Assembly (NCBI RefSeq): GCF_018502625.1
Contig: NZ_CP075566.1
Span: forward strand, 4,450,001 to 4,514,000
Direction of reading: 5' to 3'
DNA length: 64,000 nucleotides
Origin: Pseudomonas hormoni
GTDB taxonomy: Bacteria; Pseudomonadota; Gammaproteobacteria; Pseudomonadales; Pseudomonadaceae
Positions 1 to 7,931 of the stretch are shown here, one piece after another (the stretch's first letter is position 1; each line of letters starts with the position of its first letter). A program made the position numbers and the translations under genes. The notes under the pieces were generated by a model. The model saw only the letters and a program-made list of their open reading frames with translations, did not search any database and had not been told where the DNA came from.

Positions 1-54
1 ACGTACCGCAAGACGAATGACGGGGTGATCATCCACGATCAGCACTTTATTCAT
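1..54 (-). CDS. Response regulator, 5' end only (NarL/EvgA-like receiver)
   Basis: Reading the minus strand from the ATG at 54–52 gives 18 residues, MNKVLIVDDHPVIRLAVR, before the window edge. This is the beta1–alpha1 start of a receiver domain, including the acidic DD pair that binds Mg2+. The DDHPVIR signature is typical of NarL/FixJ-type response regulators such as EvgA/BvgA, which end in a LuxR-type helix-turn-helix. The phosphorylated Asp and the output domain lie outside the window, so output and target are unknown. The gene reads away from the rest of the window. Confidence 0.75.
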   Translation of the reverse strand, partial: MNKVLIVDDHPVIRLAVR

Positions 55-539
55 GGGCAAGTCCAATTTTCGCTGTTCGAATTTTTAGAGCCCGCACAAT
101 AGCCTAGTCGTTTCACCCATGGCACGCTGCCCCTCTCGGTCACCCACACCGAGAGACATTCCCTACAAACAATACGGAATATTCTTACAAGAAATCTTCG
201 AGAGCGGCGTGTCGGAAATTTTATTTGCTTTATGACATGCCACTCTTCAACAATTTTTTTGTATCAATCTACAAAAATAAAACCAGAAAAATAAATCAAT
301 ATCTCTAGCCCGACGAGGCCTGTAGTTGAGCTACTCTTTACGAGAACCTACATTTCAGCGCTTGTGCGACACATTGAAAACACCACACACAAAACTTTAC
401 AGCAAAAGCACTCCAACAACTCAACCAAGATAAAACAGATATAGGCCAACTATAAATTCACAGTTAACATAAAGATCGCAACACTCAACTATCACCCATT
501 AACCCAACGAGAAAAGACAAACTTATATGAGTACAAAAC
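55..539. other. AT-rich intergenic region
   Basis: This 485-base gap separates the divergent response regulator and membrane-protein genes. Positions about 180–540 are much richer in A and T than the coding DNA around them. No convincing gene, RNA or strong inverted repeat was seen. It presumably carries both promoters, but I cannot place -35/-10 boxes with confidence. Confidence 0.6.
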
Positions 540-1166
540 ATGATAAAACTCAAACAGAGAATCACCAACCCCATGACAGTCATCGCAATATTCGCAACAC
601 TGTCTGAAACATCGGCAGCCGTCTCCCTGCCGTTCCTCGATAATAAGGAACGAGAGCTCTATATCTGGTTTTTGATCAGCTTTCCTTTTTATTTGCTTCT
701 TCTGTTCTTCGCCACCCTCAACTTCAATTATCGATCGCTCTATGCGCCGTCCGATTTTGAGAAGGGAAAGCACTTCATAAAAGTCATGGACAATGCCGAG
801 CGTCCGGATGTTGCTCAAGGCACGCCTGGCGAAAACGGCGGACGGGAAAACTTCTCGATCCAGCACCACATCGAGTTGCCCGAGCGTCTTGAAGACCTGC
901 ACATCATTGATGCGCGATGGATGAACAGAAAAAACGAATTCCGCGAGTTTCTGGAAAGGATTCGGTTACCCAAGGGAGATTCGACGCAAGTTGTCGTGTT
1001 TCTCACCAGTGCCGAATCAGAGAATTTACTGAAAGAAAGCGCGATCAAATTTTTCAGACACGTAAAGAAACGCAACGGCGCACCGTTTTGCATTGCTTAC
1101 AATGTGAGCTCACACGACGTGACGGTCATTGATCAACTCGCCAGACTGGCCCACAGCGGTCAGTAG
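540..1166 (+). CDS. Hypothetical membrane protein with cytosolic C-terminal domain
   Basis: This 208-residue protein is not recognised by function. An N-terminal segment (about residues 10–30) is moderately hydrophobic. A clear membrane segment follows at about 43–62 (WFLISFPFYLLLLFFATL), next to NFNYRSLYAPSDF. The remaining 140 residues are soluble, with alternating beta and helix character (VVVFLTSAES, FCIAYNVSS), suggesting a small alpha/beta domain. The start at 540 lacks an obvious Shine-Dalgarno sequence but gives a plausible N-terminus. Its codon use is more AT-rich than that of its neighbours, so it may be a variable or acquired gene. It is flanked by the AT-rich gap and the argG terminator hairpin. 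Confidence 0.6.
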   Translation: MIKLKQRITNPMTVIAIFATLSETSAAVSLPFLDNKERELYIWFLISFPFYLLLLFFATLNFNYRSLYAPSDFEKGKHFIKVMDNAERPDVAQGTPGENGGRENFSIQHHIELPERLEDLHIIDARWMNRKNEFREFLERIRLPKGDSTQVVVFLTSAESENLLKESAIKFFRHVKKRNGAPFCIAYNVSSHDVTVIDQLARLAHSGQ

Positions 1167-1261
1167 CGTTTTACGATCGACAGGAGAGCAGCAGGCAGGA
1201 ATGGCGCTTACGAAACAAGAAAGATGAATCGCAATGTCAGAAAGAAAAATCCCTATTTCCA

Positions 1262-1295
1262 AATTTGTGGCCTTGTCAAAACAAGGCCACAAATT
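1262..1295. terminator. Perfect 15-bp hairpin downstream of argG
   Basis: AATTTGTGGCCTTGT at 1262–1276 is followed by a 4-base loop and its exact reverse complement at 1281–1295. It lies between the convergent ends of the 540–1166 gene and argG. It has no long T run, so it may act as a bidirectional or weak terminator or as an RNA-stabilising hairpin. Confidence 0.6.
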
Positions 1296-1315
1296 CCATC
1301 AGAGCGTCAGAAACT

Positions 1316-2533
1316 TCAGAAAAGCTTCCGACCCTTGTTCGCCGCAATACGCATGCGCAGGGCGTTCAGCTTGATGAAGCCAGCCGCATCCGCCTGGTTG
1401 TAGGCGCCGCCATCTTCTTCAAATGTCGCAATGTTGGCGTCGAACAACGATTCGTCGGACTTGCGACCCGTGACGATGACGTTGCCCTTGTACAGCTTCA
1501 GGCGCACAACGCCGTTCACGTGTGCCTGGGAAGCATCGATCATCTGTTGCAGCATCAGACGCTCAGGGCTCCACCAGTAACCGGTGTAGATCAGACTGGC
1601 GTATTTAGGCATCAACTCGTCTTTGAGGTGAGCCACTTCACGGTCCAGGGTGATCGATTCGATCGCACGGTGAGCGCGCAGCATGATGGTGCCGCCTGGG
1701 GTTTCGTAGCAGCCCCGGGACTTCATGCCCACGTAACGGTTCTCGACGATGTCGAGGCGGCCGATGCCGTGTTCGCCACCGATACGGTTCAGGGTCGCCA
1801 GCACCGTCGCTGGAGTCATTTCGACGCCGTCCAATGCAACGATGTCGCCGTTGCGGTAGGTCAGTTCCAGGTACTGCGCTTTATCTGGAGCCTTCTCCGG
1901 GGAGACGGTCCATTTCCACATGTCTTCTTCGTGCTCGGTCCAGGTGTCTTCCAGCACGCCGCCTTCATAGGAGATGTGCAGCAGGTTGGCATCCATCGAG
2001 TACGGGGATTTTTTCTTGCCGTGACGCTCGATCGGGATGTTGTGCTTTTCAGCGTAATCCATCAGCTTTTCACGGGACAGCAGGTCCCATTCGCGCCACG
2101 GTGCAATCACTTTCACACCTGGCTTCAAGGCGTAGGCGCCGAGTTCAAAACGAACCTGGTCGTTGCCTTTGCCGGTGGCGCCGTGGGAAATGGCGTCAGC
2201 GCCGGTTTCGTTGGCGATTTCGATCAAGCGCTTGGCGATCAACGGACGAGCGATGGAAGTACCCAGCAGGTACTCGCCTTCGTAAACGGTGTTGGCGCGG
2301 AACATCGGGAAAACGAAATCGCGCACGAACTCTTCGCGCAGATCGTCGATGTAGATCTCTTTCACGCCCATGGCCTGAGCCTTGGCACGTGCAGGTTCGA
2401 CCTCTTCGCCCTGACCCAGGTCAGCGGTGAAGGTCACGACTTCACAGTTATAAGTATCCTGCAGCCACTTGAGGATCACCGAAGTGTCCAGGCCGCCGGA
2501 ATACGCCAGAACGACCTTGTTTACGTCCGCCAT
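1316..2533 (-). CDS. argG: Argininosuccinate synthase
   Basis: Cytosolic enzyme joining citrulline and aspartate with ATP to give argininosuccinate, the penultimate step of arginine synthesis. The 405-residue protein starts [19 protein letters not shown], whose SGGLDTS is the N-type ATP pyrophosphatase P-loop. Other family motifs are visible: [10 protein letters not shown], the segment [11 protein letters not shown], and [16 protein letters not shown] chose the ATG at 2533 because the family begins right before the ATP loop; an ATG 12 codons upstream would add an unrelated tail. The length matches bacterial ArgG. The neighbouring order argG–motY–pyrC is the one I recall for Pseudomonas. Confidence 0.97.
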   Translation of the reverse strand: MADVNKVVLAYSGGLDTSVILKWLQDTYNCEVVTFTADLGQGEEVEPARAKAQAMGVKEIYIDDLREEFVRDFVFPMFRANTVYEGEYLLGTSIARPLIAKRLIEIANETGADAISHGATGKGNDQVRFELGAYALKPGVKVIAPWREWDLLSREKLMDYAEKHNIPIERHGKKKSPYSMDANLLHISYEGGVLEDTWTEHEEDMWKWTVSPEKAPDKAQYLELTYRNGDIVALDGVEMTPATVLATLNRIGGEHGIGRLDIVENRYVGMKSRGCYETPGGTIMLRAHRAIESITLDREVAHLKDELMPKYASLIYTGYWWSPERLMLQQMIDASQAHVNGVVRLKLYKGNVIVTGRKSDESLFDANIATFEEDGGAYNQADAAGFIKLNALRMRIAANKGRKLF

Positions 2534-2662
2534 GCCATCACTCCACGGGGTTCTACGGAAAGCCGTCAAGTCTACCGGTCATGCAGGATAATTTACAGAG
2601 GCGCGACAGCTTATGACGACGAAGCGACAGATTATGTCGAGCGGGCGACGATGACAGCCGGT

Positions 2663-3571
2663 TCAGGAGGTCTTCGCGGCGCTCGCCGATGCTGTTGATT
2701 GGGGCGCCGGTTGCTCGGTGGGCGCGACCCGCGCGAGGTGCACATTGACCCGACGGTTTTTCGCCCGATTGGTCGCATTGGTGTTGGGCGCCAACGGATA
2801 GCGCTCGCCGTGGAAGCGCACGGTAATCTGCGATTCCTGAACACCGTTGGCCTTGAAGAACTCCATAACCGCCAGCGCTCGACGCCGCGACAAGTCACGA
2901 TTGGTCAGGCGGTTGCCGCTGTTGTCGGAGTGGCCGTCGAGTTCGATGTGATTGACCGTCGGATCGGCCTTCATGAACTCCAGCATCACCTGCAACTGAG
3001 CCTTGGCCTGCGTGTCGAGATCGAGGCCGTCGCCGGGAAAGCCGATTTGCGTCTGTTTAACCTGCTCGAAGTTCTTCGGCAGCAGCTTCGCCACGCAGCC
3101 CTGATAATCGTTGAACGCCTTGCTGAACTTGACCGGCAACAGCCGCACTTCCGAGACCCGGCCATCACCCGAATAATGTCGGACGACCGGACTGCGCCCA
3201 TCCATCAGGCCACTGATCAAGCGTCCGGCCTGAACCTGCGAACTGTTGAACAGCACATTGCCGCTGCCGATCTGTACGGAACCGAGATTGATGTCGCCAC
3301 GCCCCGGCTGCCAGGGTGCAGCGGCCGCCAATAAGGTCGCCGAGCCGCCGCCGACCATCGAGTTGTAGGCTTTCAGACGAAACGTCGCCTGCTCGCCGGC
3401 GCGACGCACGAACTCACCCGAACCGAAATCGGTAATCGGTTGAGTCAGGCGGCACTCGAACTTGTCCCCTTCGACCGTCCACTCGATGCTCTCCAGACGG
3501 GTCTGGAAAGTGAGCGCCATCGCGGGAAGGCTGGCAAACACACTGAGCAAGGCTAAATAACGCTGGCGCAC
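2663..3571 (-). CDS. motY: MotY-like OmpA-family flagellar stator protein
   Basis: Periplasmic protein predicted to form the T-ring-type collar that holds the sodium- or proton-driven MotAB/MotCD stators around the flagellar motor. A short signal peptide (RQRYLALLSVFASLPAMA) is followed by an N-terminal MotY domain starting LTFQTRLESIEW. An OmpA/peptidoglycan-binding domain follows at about residues 170–285, with IELDGHSDNSGNRLTNRDLS and the NRRVNVHL end. The preferred start is a GTG at 3571 because a GGAG sits six bases before it; another in-frame GTG at 3583 is possible. Assignment as motY rests on domain order plus its position between argG and pyrC, as I recall for PA3526. Confidence 0.85.
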   Translation of the reverse strand: MRQRYLALLSVFASLPAMALTFQTRLESIEWTVEGDKFECRLTQPITDFGSGEFVRRAGEQATFRLKAYNSMVGGGSATLLAAAAPWQPGRGDINLGSVQIGSGNVLFNSSQVQAGRLISGLMDGRSPVVRHYSGDGRVSEVRLLPVKFSKAFNDYQGCVAKLLPKNFEQVKQTQIGFPGDGLDLDTQAKAQLQVMLEFMKADPTVNHIELDGHSDNSGNRLTNRDLSRRRALAVMEFFKANGVQESQITVRFHGERYPLAPNTNATNRAKNRRVNVHLARVAPTEQPAPQSTASASAAKTS

Positions 3572-3730
3572 GGGAGGCTCCACTGGCTTCTACAACAAAA
3601 AGACCGACACACACATGTTTACGGCGTACCTGTTGGATATCGGAAGCTTCCTGCAAAACTTGATAGCGAGTGCCTGAGAGAGTCTTTTCCGGTAGCATTC
3701 CCCTGAGTTTGACCCGCCTGGAATCCCCTC

Positions 3731-4777
3731 ATGTCCGACCGCCTGACCCTGCTGCGTCCCGACGACTGGCACATTCATCTTCGCGATGGTGCCGTGTTGA
3801 CCAATACCGTTGCGGATGTCGCGCGCACCTTTGGTCGCGCCATCATCATGCCCAACCTGGTACCTCCGGTGCGCAACGCCGCTGAAGCCGACGGCTATCG
3901 CCAGCGGATTATCGCTGCACGCCCGGCCGGCAGTCGTTTCGAACCATTGATGGTGCTTTACCTGACCGACCGTACCCAGCCCGAAGAAATTCGTGAGGCC
4001 AAGGCCAGCGGCTTCGTGCACGCCGCCAAGTTGTACCCGGCCGGCGCGACCACCAACTCGGACTCTGGCGTCACCAGCATCGACAAGATTTTTCCTGCGC
4101 TCGAGGCCATGGCCGAAGTCGGGATGCCTTTGTTGGTTCACGGTGAAGTCACCCGTGGCGATGTCGACGTGTTCGACCGCGAAAAACTTTTCATCGATGA
4201 GCACATGCGTCGTGTGGTCGAGCGCTTCCCGACGCTCAAAGTGGTGTTCGAACACATCACCACCGCGGACGCCGTGCAGTTCGTCAACGAGGCTTCGGCC
4301 AACGTTGGCGCGACCATCACCGCGCATCACCTCTTGTACAACCGCAACCACATGCTGGTCGGCGGAATTCGGCCGCATTTCTACTGCTTGCCGATTCTCA
4401 AGCGCAATACCCATCAGGAAGCCCTGCTCGACGCCGCCACCAGCGGCAGCGACAAGTTCTTCCTCGGCACCGACTCGGCGCCGCACGCCCAGCACGCCAA
4501 GGAAGCCGCTTGCGGTTGTGCCGGTTGCTACACCGCTTATGCGGCGATCGAGATGTACGCCGAAGCGTTCGAACAACGCAATGCGCTGGACAAGCTCGAA
4601 GCCTTCGCCAGCCTTAACGGCCCGCGCTTCTATGGCCTGCCGGTGAACACCGATCGCATCACCCTGGTCCGCGACGAGTGGACCGCCCCAACCAGCCTGC
4701 CATTTGGCGAGCTGACCGTTATCCCGCTGCGCGCCGGTGAAAAACTGCGCTGGCGCCTGCTGGAGGAACACGCGTGA
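3731..4777 (+). CDS. pyrC: Dihydroorotase
   Basis: Zinc amidohydrolase interconverting carbamoyl-aspartate and dihydroorotate in de novo pyrimidine synthesis. The 348-residue length fits the class II (E. coli PyrC-like) enzyme. Metal-site motifs are present: [10 protein letters not shown] near residue 15 (two His ligands), [15 protein letters not shown] (the Lys that is usually carbamylated), LVHGEV, TAHHL and FLGTDSAPH (Asp ligand). All catalytic elements appear intact. The stop codon overlaps the GTG start of rnt by four bases, so the two are almost certainly co-transcribed. Confidence 0.97.
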   Translation: MSDRLTLLRPDDWHIHLRDGAVLTNTVADVARTFGRAIIMPNLVPPVRNAAEADGYRQRIIAARPAGSRFEPLMVLYLTDRTQPEEIREAKASGFVHAAKLYPAGATTNSDSGVTSIDKIFPALEAMAEVGMPLLVHGEVTRGDVDVFDREKLFIDEHMRRVVERFPTLKVVFEHITTADAVQFVNEASANVGATITAHHLLYNRNHMLVGGIRPHFYCLPILKRNTHQEALLDAATSGSDKFFLGTDSAPHAQHAKEAACGCAGCYTAYAAIEMYAEAFEQRNALDKLEAFASLNGPRFYGLPVNTDRITLVRDEWTAPTSLPFGELTVIPLRAGEKLRWRLLEEHA

Positions 4778-5451
4778 GTGAAGACCATTTCGACGACGAA
4801 CAGGACGGTCAAGGCGGCGGAGGTGGTCCACGCCACCCGATGGCAGCTCGATTCCGTGGATACCTGCCAGTCGTTGTCGACGTTGAAACCGGTGGTTTCA
4901 ACTCTGCCACTGACGCCTTGCTGGAAATAGCCGCTACCACCATTGCCATGGATGAGAAGGGTTTTGTATACCCGGATCACACCTACTTCTTCCGCGTCGA
5001 GCCTTTTGAAGGCGCCAACATCGAAGCGGCTGCCCTGGAGTTCACCGGGATCAAACTCGATCACCCGCTGCGCATGGCCGTGAGTGAAGAAGCGGCGCTG
5101 ACCGATATCTTCCGTGGCATCCGCAAGGCGTTGAAAGCCAACGGCTGCAAGCGAGCGATCCTGGTCGGGCACAACAGCAGTTTCGATCTGGGCTTCCTGA
5201 ACGCGGCGGTTGCGCGTCTGGACATGAAGCGCAACCCGTTCCATCCATTCTCCAGTTTCGACACGGCAACCCTCGCCGGTCTGGCCTACGGTCAAACCGT
5301 GCTGGCGAAAGCCTGTCAGGCGGCCGACATCGACTTCGACGGTCGCGAGGCCCACTCGGCTCGCTACGACACCGAGAAGACGGCTGAGCTGTTCTGCGGC
5401 ATCGTCAACCGCTGGAAGCAAATGGGCGGCTGGGAAGACTACAACGACTGA
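4774..5451 (+). CDS. rnt: Ribonuclease T
   Basis: 3'-5' exoribonuclease of the DEDDh family that trims 3' ends of tRNA and other stable RNAs. The exonuclease motifs are visible in 225 residues: [10 protein letters not shown] (Asp and Glu of ExoI), [12 protein letters not shown] (ExoII) and [14 protein letters not shown] (ExoIII with catalytic His and Asp). The start is GTG in the overlap GTGA with the pyrC stop, indicating translational coupling. A strong hairpin with T runs follows directly, closing the pyrC–rnt operon. Confidence 0.95.
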   Translation: MSEDHFDDEQDGQGGGGGPRHPMAARFRGYLPVVVDVETGGFNSATDALLEIAATTIAMDEKGFVYPDHTYFFRVEPFEGANIEAAALEFTGIKLDHPLRMAVSEEAALTDIFRGIRKALKANGCKRAILVGHNSSFDLGFLNAAVARLDMKRNPFHPFSSFDTATLAGLAYGQTVLAKACQAADIDFDGREAHSARYDTEKTAELFCGIVNRWKQMGGWEDYND

Positions 5452-5480
5452 TTCAAGCCCTCGGGTTTATCCCGCCCATA

Positions 5481-5510
5481 AAAAAACCGGCCTCAACGGC
5501 CGGTTTTTTT
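5481..5510. terminator. Bidirectional intrinsic terminator between rnt and the peroxiredoxin gene
   Basis: AAAAAACCGGCC, loop TCAAC, then GGCCGGTTTTTTT. A GC stem with A and T runs on its two sides can terminate both convergent genes. Confidence 0.9.
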
Positions 5511-5526
5511 ATGCCTCGAACGCGCC

Positions 5527-6129
5527 TTACAGGGCAGCAGCGTTCTCGGTCAGGTAAGCCGCGACGCCTTCGGTCGAAGCGGTCATGCCTTTGTCGCCTT
5601 TCTTCCAGTTGGCAGGGCAGACTTCGCCGTGCTCTTCGTGGAATTGCAGAGCGTCGACCAGACGGATCAGCTCTTCCATGTTACGGCCCAGCGGCAGGTC
5701 GTTGATGATCTGCGAGCGGACAACGCCTTTGTCGTCGATCAGGAACGCGCCACGGAAAGCCACACCGCCTTCGGACTCAACGTCGTAGGCCTTGGCAATT
5801 TCGTGCTTCATGTCGGCAGCCATGGTGTAGCGAACCTGGCCGATACCGCCATTGTTCACCGGGGTGTTGCGCCATGCGTTGTGAGTGAAGTGCGAGTCGA
5901 TCGAAACGGCGATCACTTCAACATTGCGTGCCTTGAAGTCGGACATACGGTTGTCCAGAGCGATCAGCTCGGATGGGCAAACGAAGGTGAAGTCCAGTGG
6001 GTAGAAGAACACCAGGCCGTATTTGCCTTTGATGGCCGACGACAGGGTGAAGCTGTCGACGATTTCGCCATTGCCGAGTACGGCCGGTACGGTGAAGTCA
6101 GGGGCTTGCTTGCCTACGAGTACGCTCAT
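5527..6129 (-). CDS. AhpC-type 2-Cys peroxiredoxin
   Basis: Thiol peroxidase of 200 residues, reducing H2O2 and organic peroxides in the cytosol. FVCPSELIAL holds the peroxidatic Cys near residue 50, and HGEVCPANW near residue 165 holds the resolving Cys, so it is a typical 2-Cys enzyme of the AhpC/Tsa group. The ATG at 6129 is preceded by AGGAGATATTC, a good ribosome-binding site; upstream in-frame codons add an unrelated tail. It sits in the iron/oxidative-stress neighbourhood with bfd and bacterioferritin, the position I recall for the tsaA-like gene PA3529. Confidence 0.93.
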   Translation of the reverse strand: MSVLVGKQAPDFTVPAVLGNGEIVDSFTLSSAIKGKYGLVFFYPLDFTFVCPSELIALDNRMSDFKARNVEVIAVSIDSHFTHNAWRNTPVNNGGIGQVRYTMAADMKHEIAKAYDVESEGGVAFRGAFLIDDKGVVRSQIINDLPLGRNMEELIRLVDALQFHEEHGEVCPANWKKGDKGMTASTEGVAAYLTENAAAL

Positions 6130-6377
6130 TGAATATCTCCTGGTGTAAAAACGTGAAGTTCCGGGTTGGCGCCAGCCTGTCACCCTCAGGCGACAGCCCT
6201 GTGACACCCACCCGCTTCATAAGGACCGGCCATCATACACTGCGTTTTTGAGCTGTCCTCAACGGTTTTTCGCCAACACCTCAAATTGCCGTCGTCGCGA
6301 TTACTGGCAGATTGCCCTGGAGAAAACCGTTCGTCAGCCATCCACGCTTATAACGCAAAGCTTTCAGAAACCACTTT

Positions 6378-6396
6378 GACAATCATTCTCGTTAAC
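6378..6396 (+). promoter_or_regulatory. Putative Fur box upstream of bfd
   Basis: The sequence GACAATCATTCTCGTTA, about 50 bases before the bfd start, resembles the right half and centre of the Fur consensus (AATnATTnTC). Iron repression of bfd is known in Pseudomonas. The match is partial, so this is inference. Confidence 0.5.
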
Positions 6397-6444
6397 ATTA
6401 AGATCCATCGCAACTGAGTCACCACCAGCGACGGTTCTTAGCTT

Positions 6445-6663
6445 ATGTATGTCTGCCTCTGCACTGGCGTCACCGACGGACAAATCCGCGAAGCAATCTA
6501 TGAAGGATGCTGCAGCTACAAGGAAGTCCGCCAGGCTACCGGCGTAGCCAGCCAATGCGGCAAATGCGCCTGCCTTGCCAAGGAAGTGGTGCGTGAAACC
6601 CTGACCAAATTGCAAACAGCCCAGGCTGCGATTCCTTTCCCTGTAGAATTTACTGCCGCGTAA
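6445..6663 (+). CDS. bfd: Bacterioferritin-associated ferredoxin
   Basis: Small [2Fe-2S] protein (72 residues) that docks on bacterioferritin and passes electrons to its haem so that stored iron is released as Fe2+. Its four ligand cysteines are visible as CLC near the N-terminus (C4 and C6) and SQCGKCAC (C38 and C41), matching the Bfd/BFD-like [2Fe-2S] family. It lies 200 bases upstream of bacterioferritin in the same direction but is separated from it by a terminator. This fits separate regulation: bfd induced by low iron (Fur-like box upstream) and bfr by high iron. Confidence 0.93.
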   Translation: MYVCLCTGVTDGQIREAIYEGCCSYKEVRQATGVASQCGKCACLAKEVVRETLTKLQTAQAAIPFPVEFTAA

Positions 6664-6679
6664 ATACCCTATTCCAAAG

Positions 6680-6706
6680 AACCGGACTTTATGTCCGGTT
6701 TTTTTA
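6680..6706 (+). terminator. Intrinsic terminator after bfd
   Basis: AACCGGAC, a short loop and GTCCGGTT, followed by a run of T. Confidence 0.88.
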
Positions 6707-6862
6707 TGCCTGAAAATCAATTGGTTACGCGCTAGACGCGGAACACAAACATTCTTATTCCGATTAATTTTCACTTAAGTTTCAATAACTTAGGTTTGAC
6801 ACTCTTAGTTGCGCGGCTCAAACTCTGCTTTATAGACAGCTATTACAGGGCAGGATCCCATC

Positions 6863-7336
6863 ATGAAAGGCGACATTACAGTCATCCAGCATCTCAACAA
6901 GATCCTTGCCAATGAGCTGGTCGCGATCAATCAGTATTTTCTGCATGCGCGCATGTATGAAGATTGGGGTCTAAACAAGCTCGGCAAGCACGAATACCAC
7001 GAGTCCATCGACGAGATGAAACACGCGGACAAGCTGATCAAGCGCATCCTGTTCCTGGAAGGCCTGCCGAATGTGCAGGATCTGGGCAAGCTGCAGATCG
7101 GCGAGCACACCCAGGAAATGCTTGAGTGCGACCTGCGTATCGAACGTACCGGCCACGCTGACCTGAAAGTCGCAATTGCTCATTGCGAAACGGTTGGCGA
7201 TTTCGGTAGCCGTGAACTGCTCGAAGACATTCTCGAATCCGAAGAAGAACATATCGACTGGCTTGAAACCCAACTGGGCCTGATCGATAAAGTCGGTCTT
7301 GAGAACTATCTGCAATCGCAGATGGGCGAAGAGTAA
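6863..7336 (+). CDS. bfr: Bacterioferritin
   Basis: Haem-containing ferritin subunit (157 residues) that forms a 24-mer storing ferric iron. The di-iron ferroxidase ligands are all present: E18, E51, H54, E94, E127 and H130. M52, which ligates the inter-subunit haem, is also present, so it is a functional haem-type bacterioferritin, equivalent to BfrB of P. aeruginosa. AGGGCAGGATCCCATC precedes the ATG. A TTGACA at 6796–6801 may be part of its own promoter, though no clear -10 follows at ideal spacing. A strong terminator follows. Confidence 0.95.
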   Translation: MKGDITVIQHLNKILANELVAINQYFLHARMYEDWGLNKLGKHEYHESIDEMKHADKLIKRILFLEGLPNVQDLGKLQIGEHTQEMLECDLRIERTGHADLKVAIAHCETVGDFGSRELLEDILESEEEHIDWLETQLGLIDKVGLENYLQSQMGEE

Positions 7337-7362
7337 TTAGCGTCCGCTAAACTCGAGACAAT

Positions 7363-7398
7363 AAAAAGCCCCGCTCTCTTAAAGAGGCGGGGCTTTTT
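7363..7398. terminator. Intrinsic terminator after bacterioferritin
   Basis: AAAAAGCCCCGCTCTC, a short loop, GAGGCGGGGCTTTTTT: a long GC stem with A and T flanks. Confidence 0.9.
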
Positions 7399-7410
7399 TA
7401 TGTCTGCTCT

Positions 7411-7485
7411 TGTAGGAGCGAAGCTTGCTCGCGAAAGCGGTGTGTCAGGTACAAAGCCTTCGCGGGCAAGCCTCGCTCCTACAGG
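7411..7485. repeat. REPIN (TGTAGGAGCG class)
   Basis: Two REP half-sites face each other: TGTAGGAGCGAAGCTTGCTC at the left and its inverted counterpart ending CGCTCCTACA at the right, with a spacer of about 30 bases. It lies between bacterioferritin and the convergent grxD gene. Confidence 0.88.
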
Positions 7486-7492
7486 AACCGAA

Positions 7493-7834
7493 TCAGGCTT
7501 CTGACTTGTTGGCAGCAGCCGCTTCAACAGCCGCTTTGATGGTGCTTTGCAGCGAACCGTCTGCAGCCATCTCGGTCATGATATCGCTACCGCCGACCAG
7601 CTCACCACCGACCCACAGCTGCGGGAAAGTTGGCCAGTTGGCGTATTTTGGCAGGTTGGCGCGGATTTCCGGGTTCTGCAGGATGTCCACGTACGCAAAC
7701 TTTTCGCCACATGCCATCACGGCCTGCGCGGCTTTCGCGGAGAAGCCACACTGCGGGGCATTCGGCGAACCTTTCATGTAAAGCAGAATGGTGTTGTTAG
7801 CAATCTGCTCTTTAATCGTTTCGATGATATCCAT
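7493..7834 (-). CDS. grxD: Monothiol glutaredoxin Grx4/GrxD
   Basis: Cytosolic monothiol glutaredoxin of 113 residues that binds a glutathione-ligated [2Fe-2S] cluster and takes part in Fe-S cluster trafficking. The signature CGFS is seen in APQCGFSAKA near residue 29, and the later WPTFPQLWVGGELVGGSD contains the glutathione-binding TFPQ and GG elements. Length and motifs match GrxD. It closes the iron/redox block begun by the peroxiredoxin. A clear AGGTGC-type site precedes the ATG. Confidence 0.94.
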   Translation of the reverse strand: MDIIETIKEQIANNTILLYMKGSPNAPQCGFSAKAAQAVMACGEKFAYVDILQNPEIRANLPKYANWPTFPQLWVGGELVGGSDIMTEMAADGSLQSTIKAAVEAAAANKSEA

Positions 7835-7931
7835 GGAGCACCTCGGCTGAACTTTCCGACTCAGGGGTCGGCACGGTGGCGCATTGTAACGGAAACCCGA
7901 GCGCCATGCTCGGTCTCCCCGACAGACTCAA

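Noticed and set aside
527..607. Short open frame MSTKHDKTQTENHQ… just before the membrane-protein gene
   Set aside because: It is out of frame, overlaps the better-supported gene and is rich in polar residues without structure.
1265..2698. Long open frame on the plus strand opposite argG (477 codons)
   Set aside because: It is the mirror of a clearly real gene; its translation has no family features and lies in the antisense frame favoured by GC-rich codon use.
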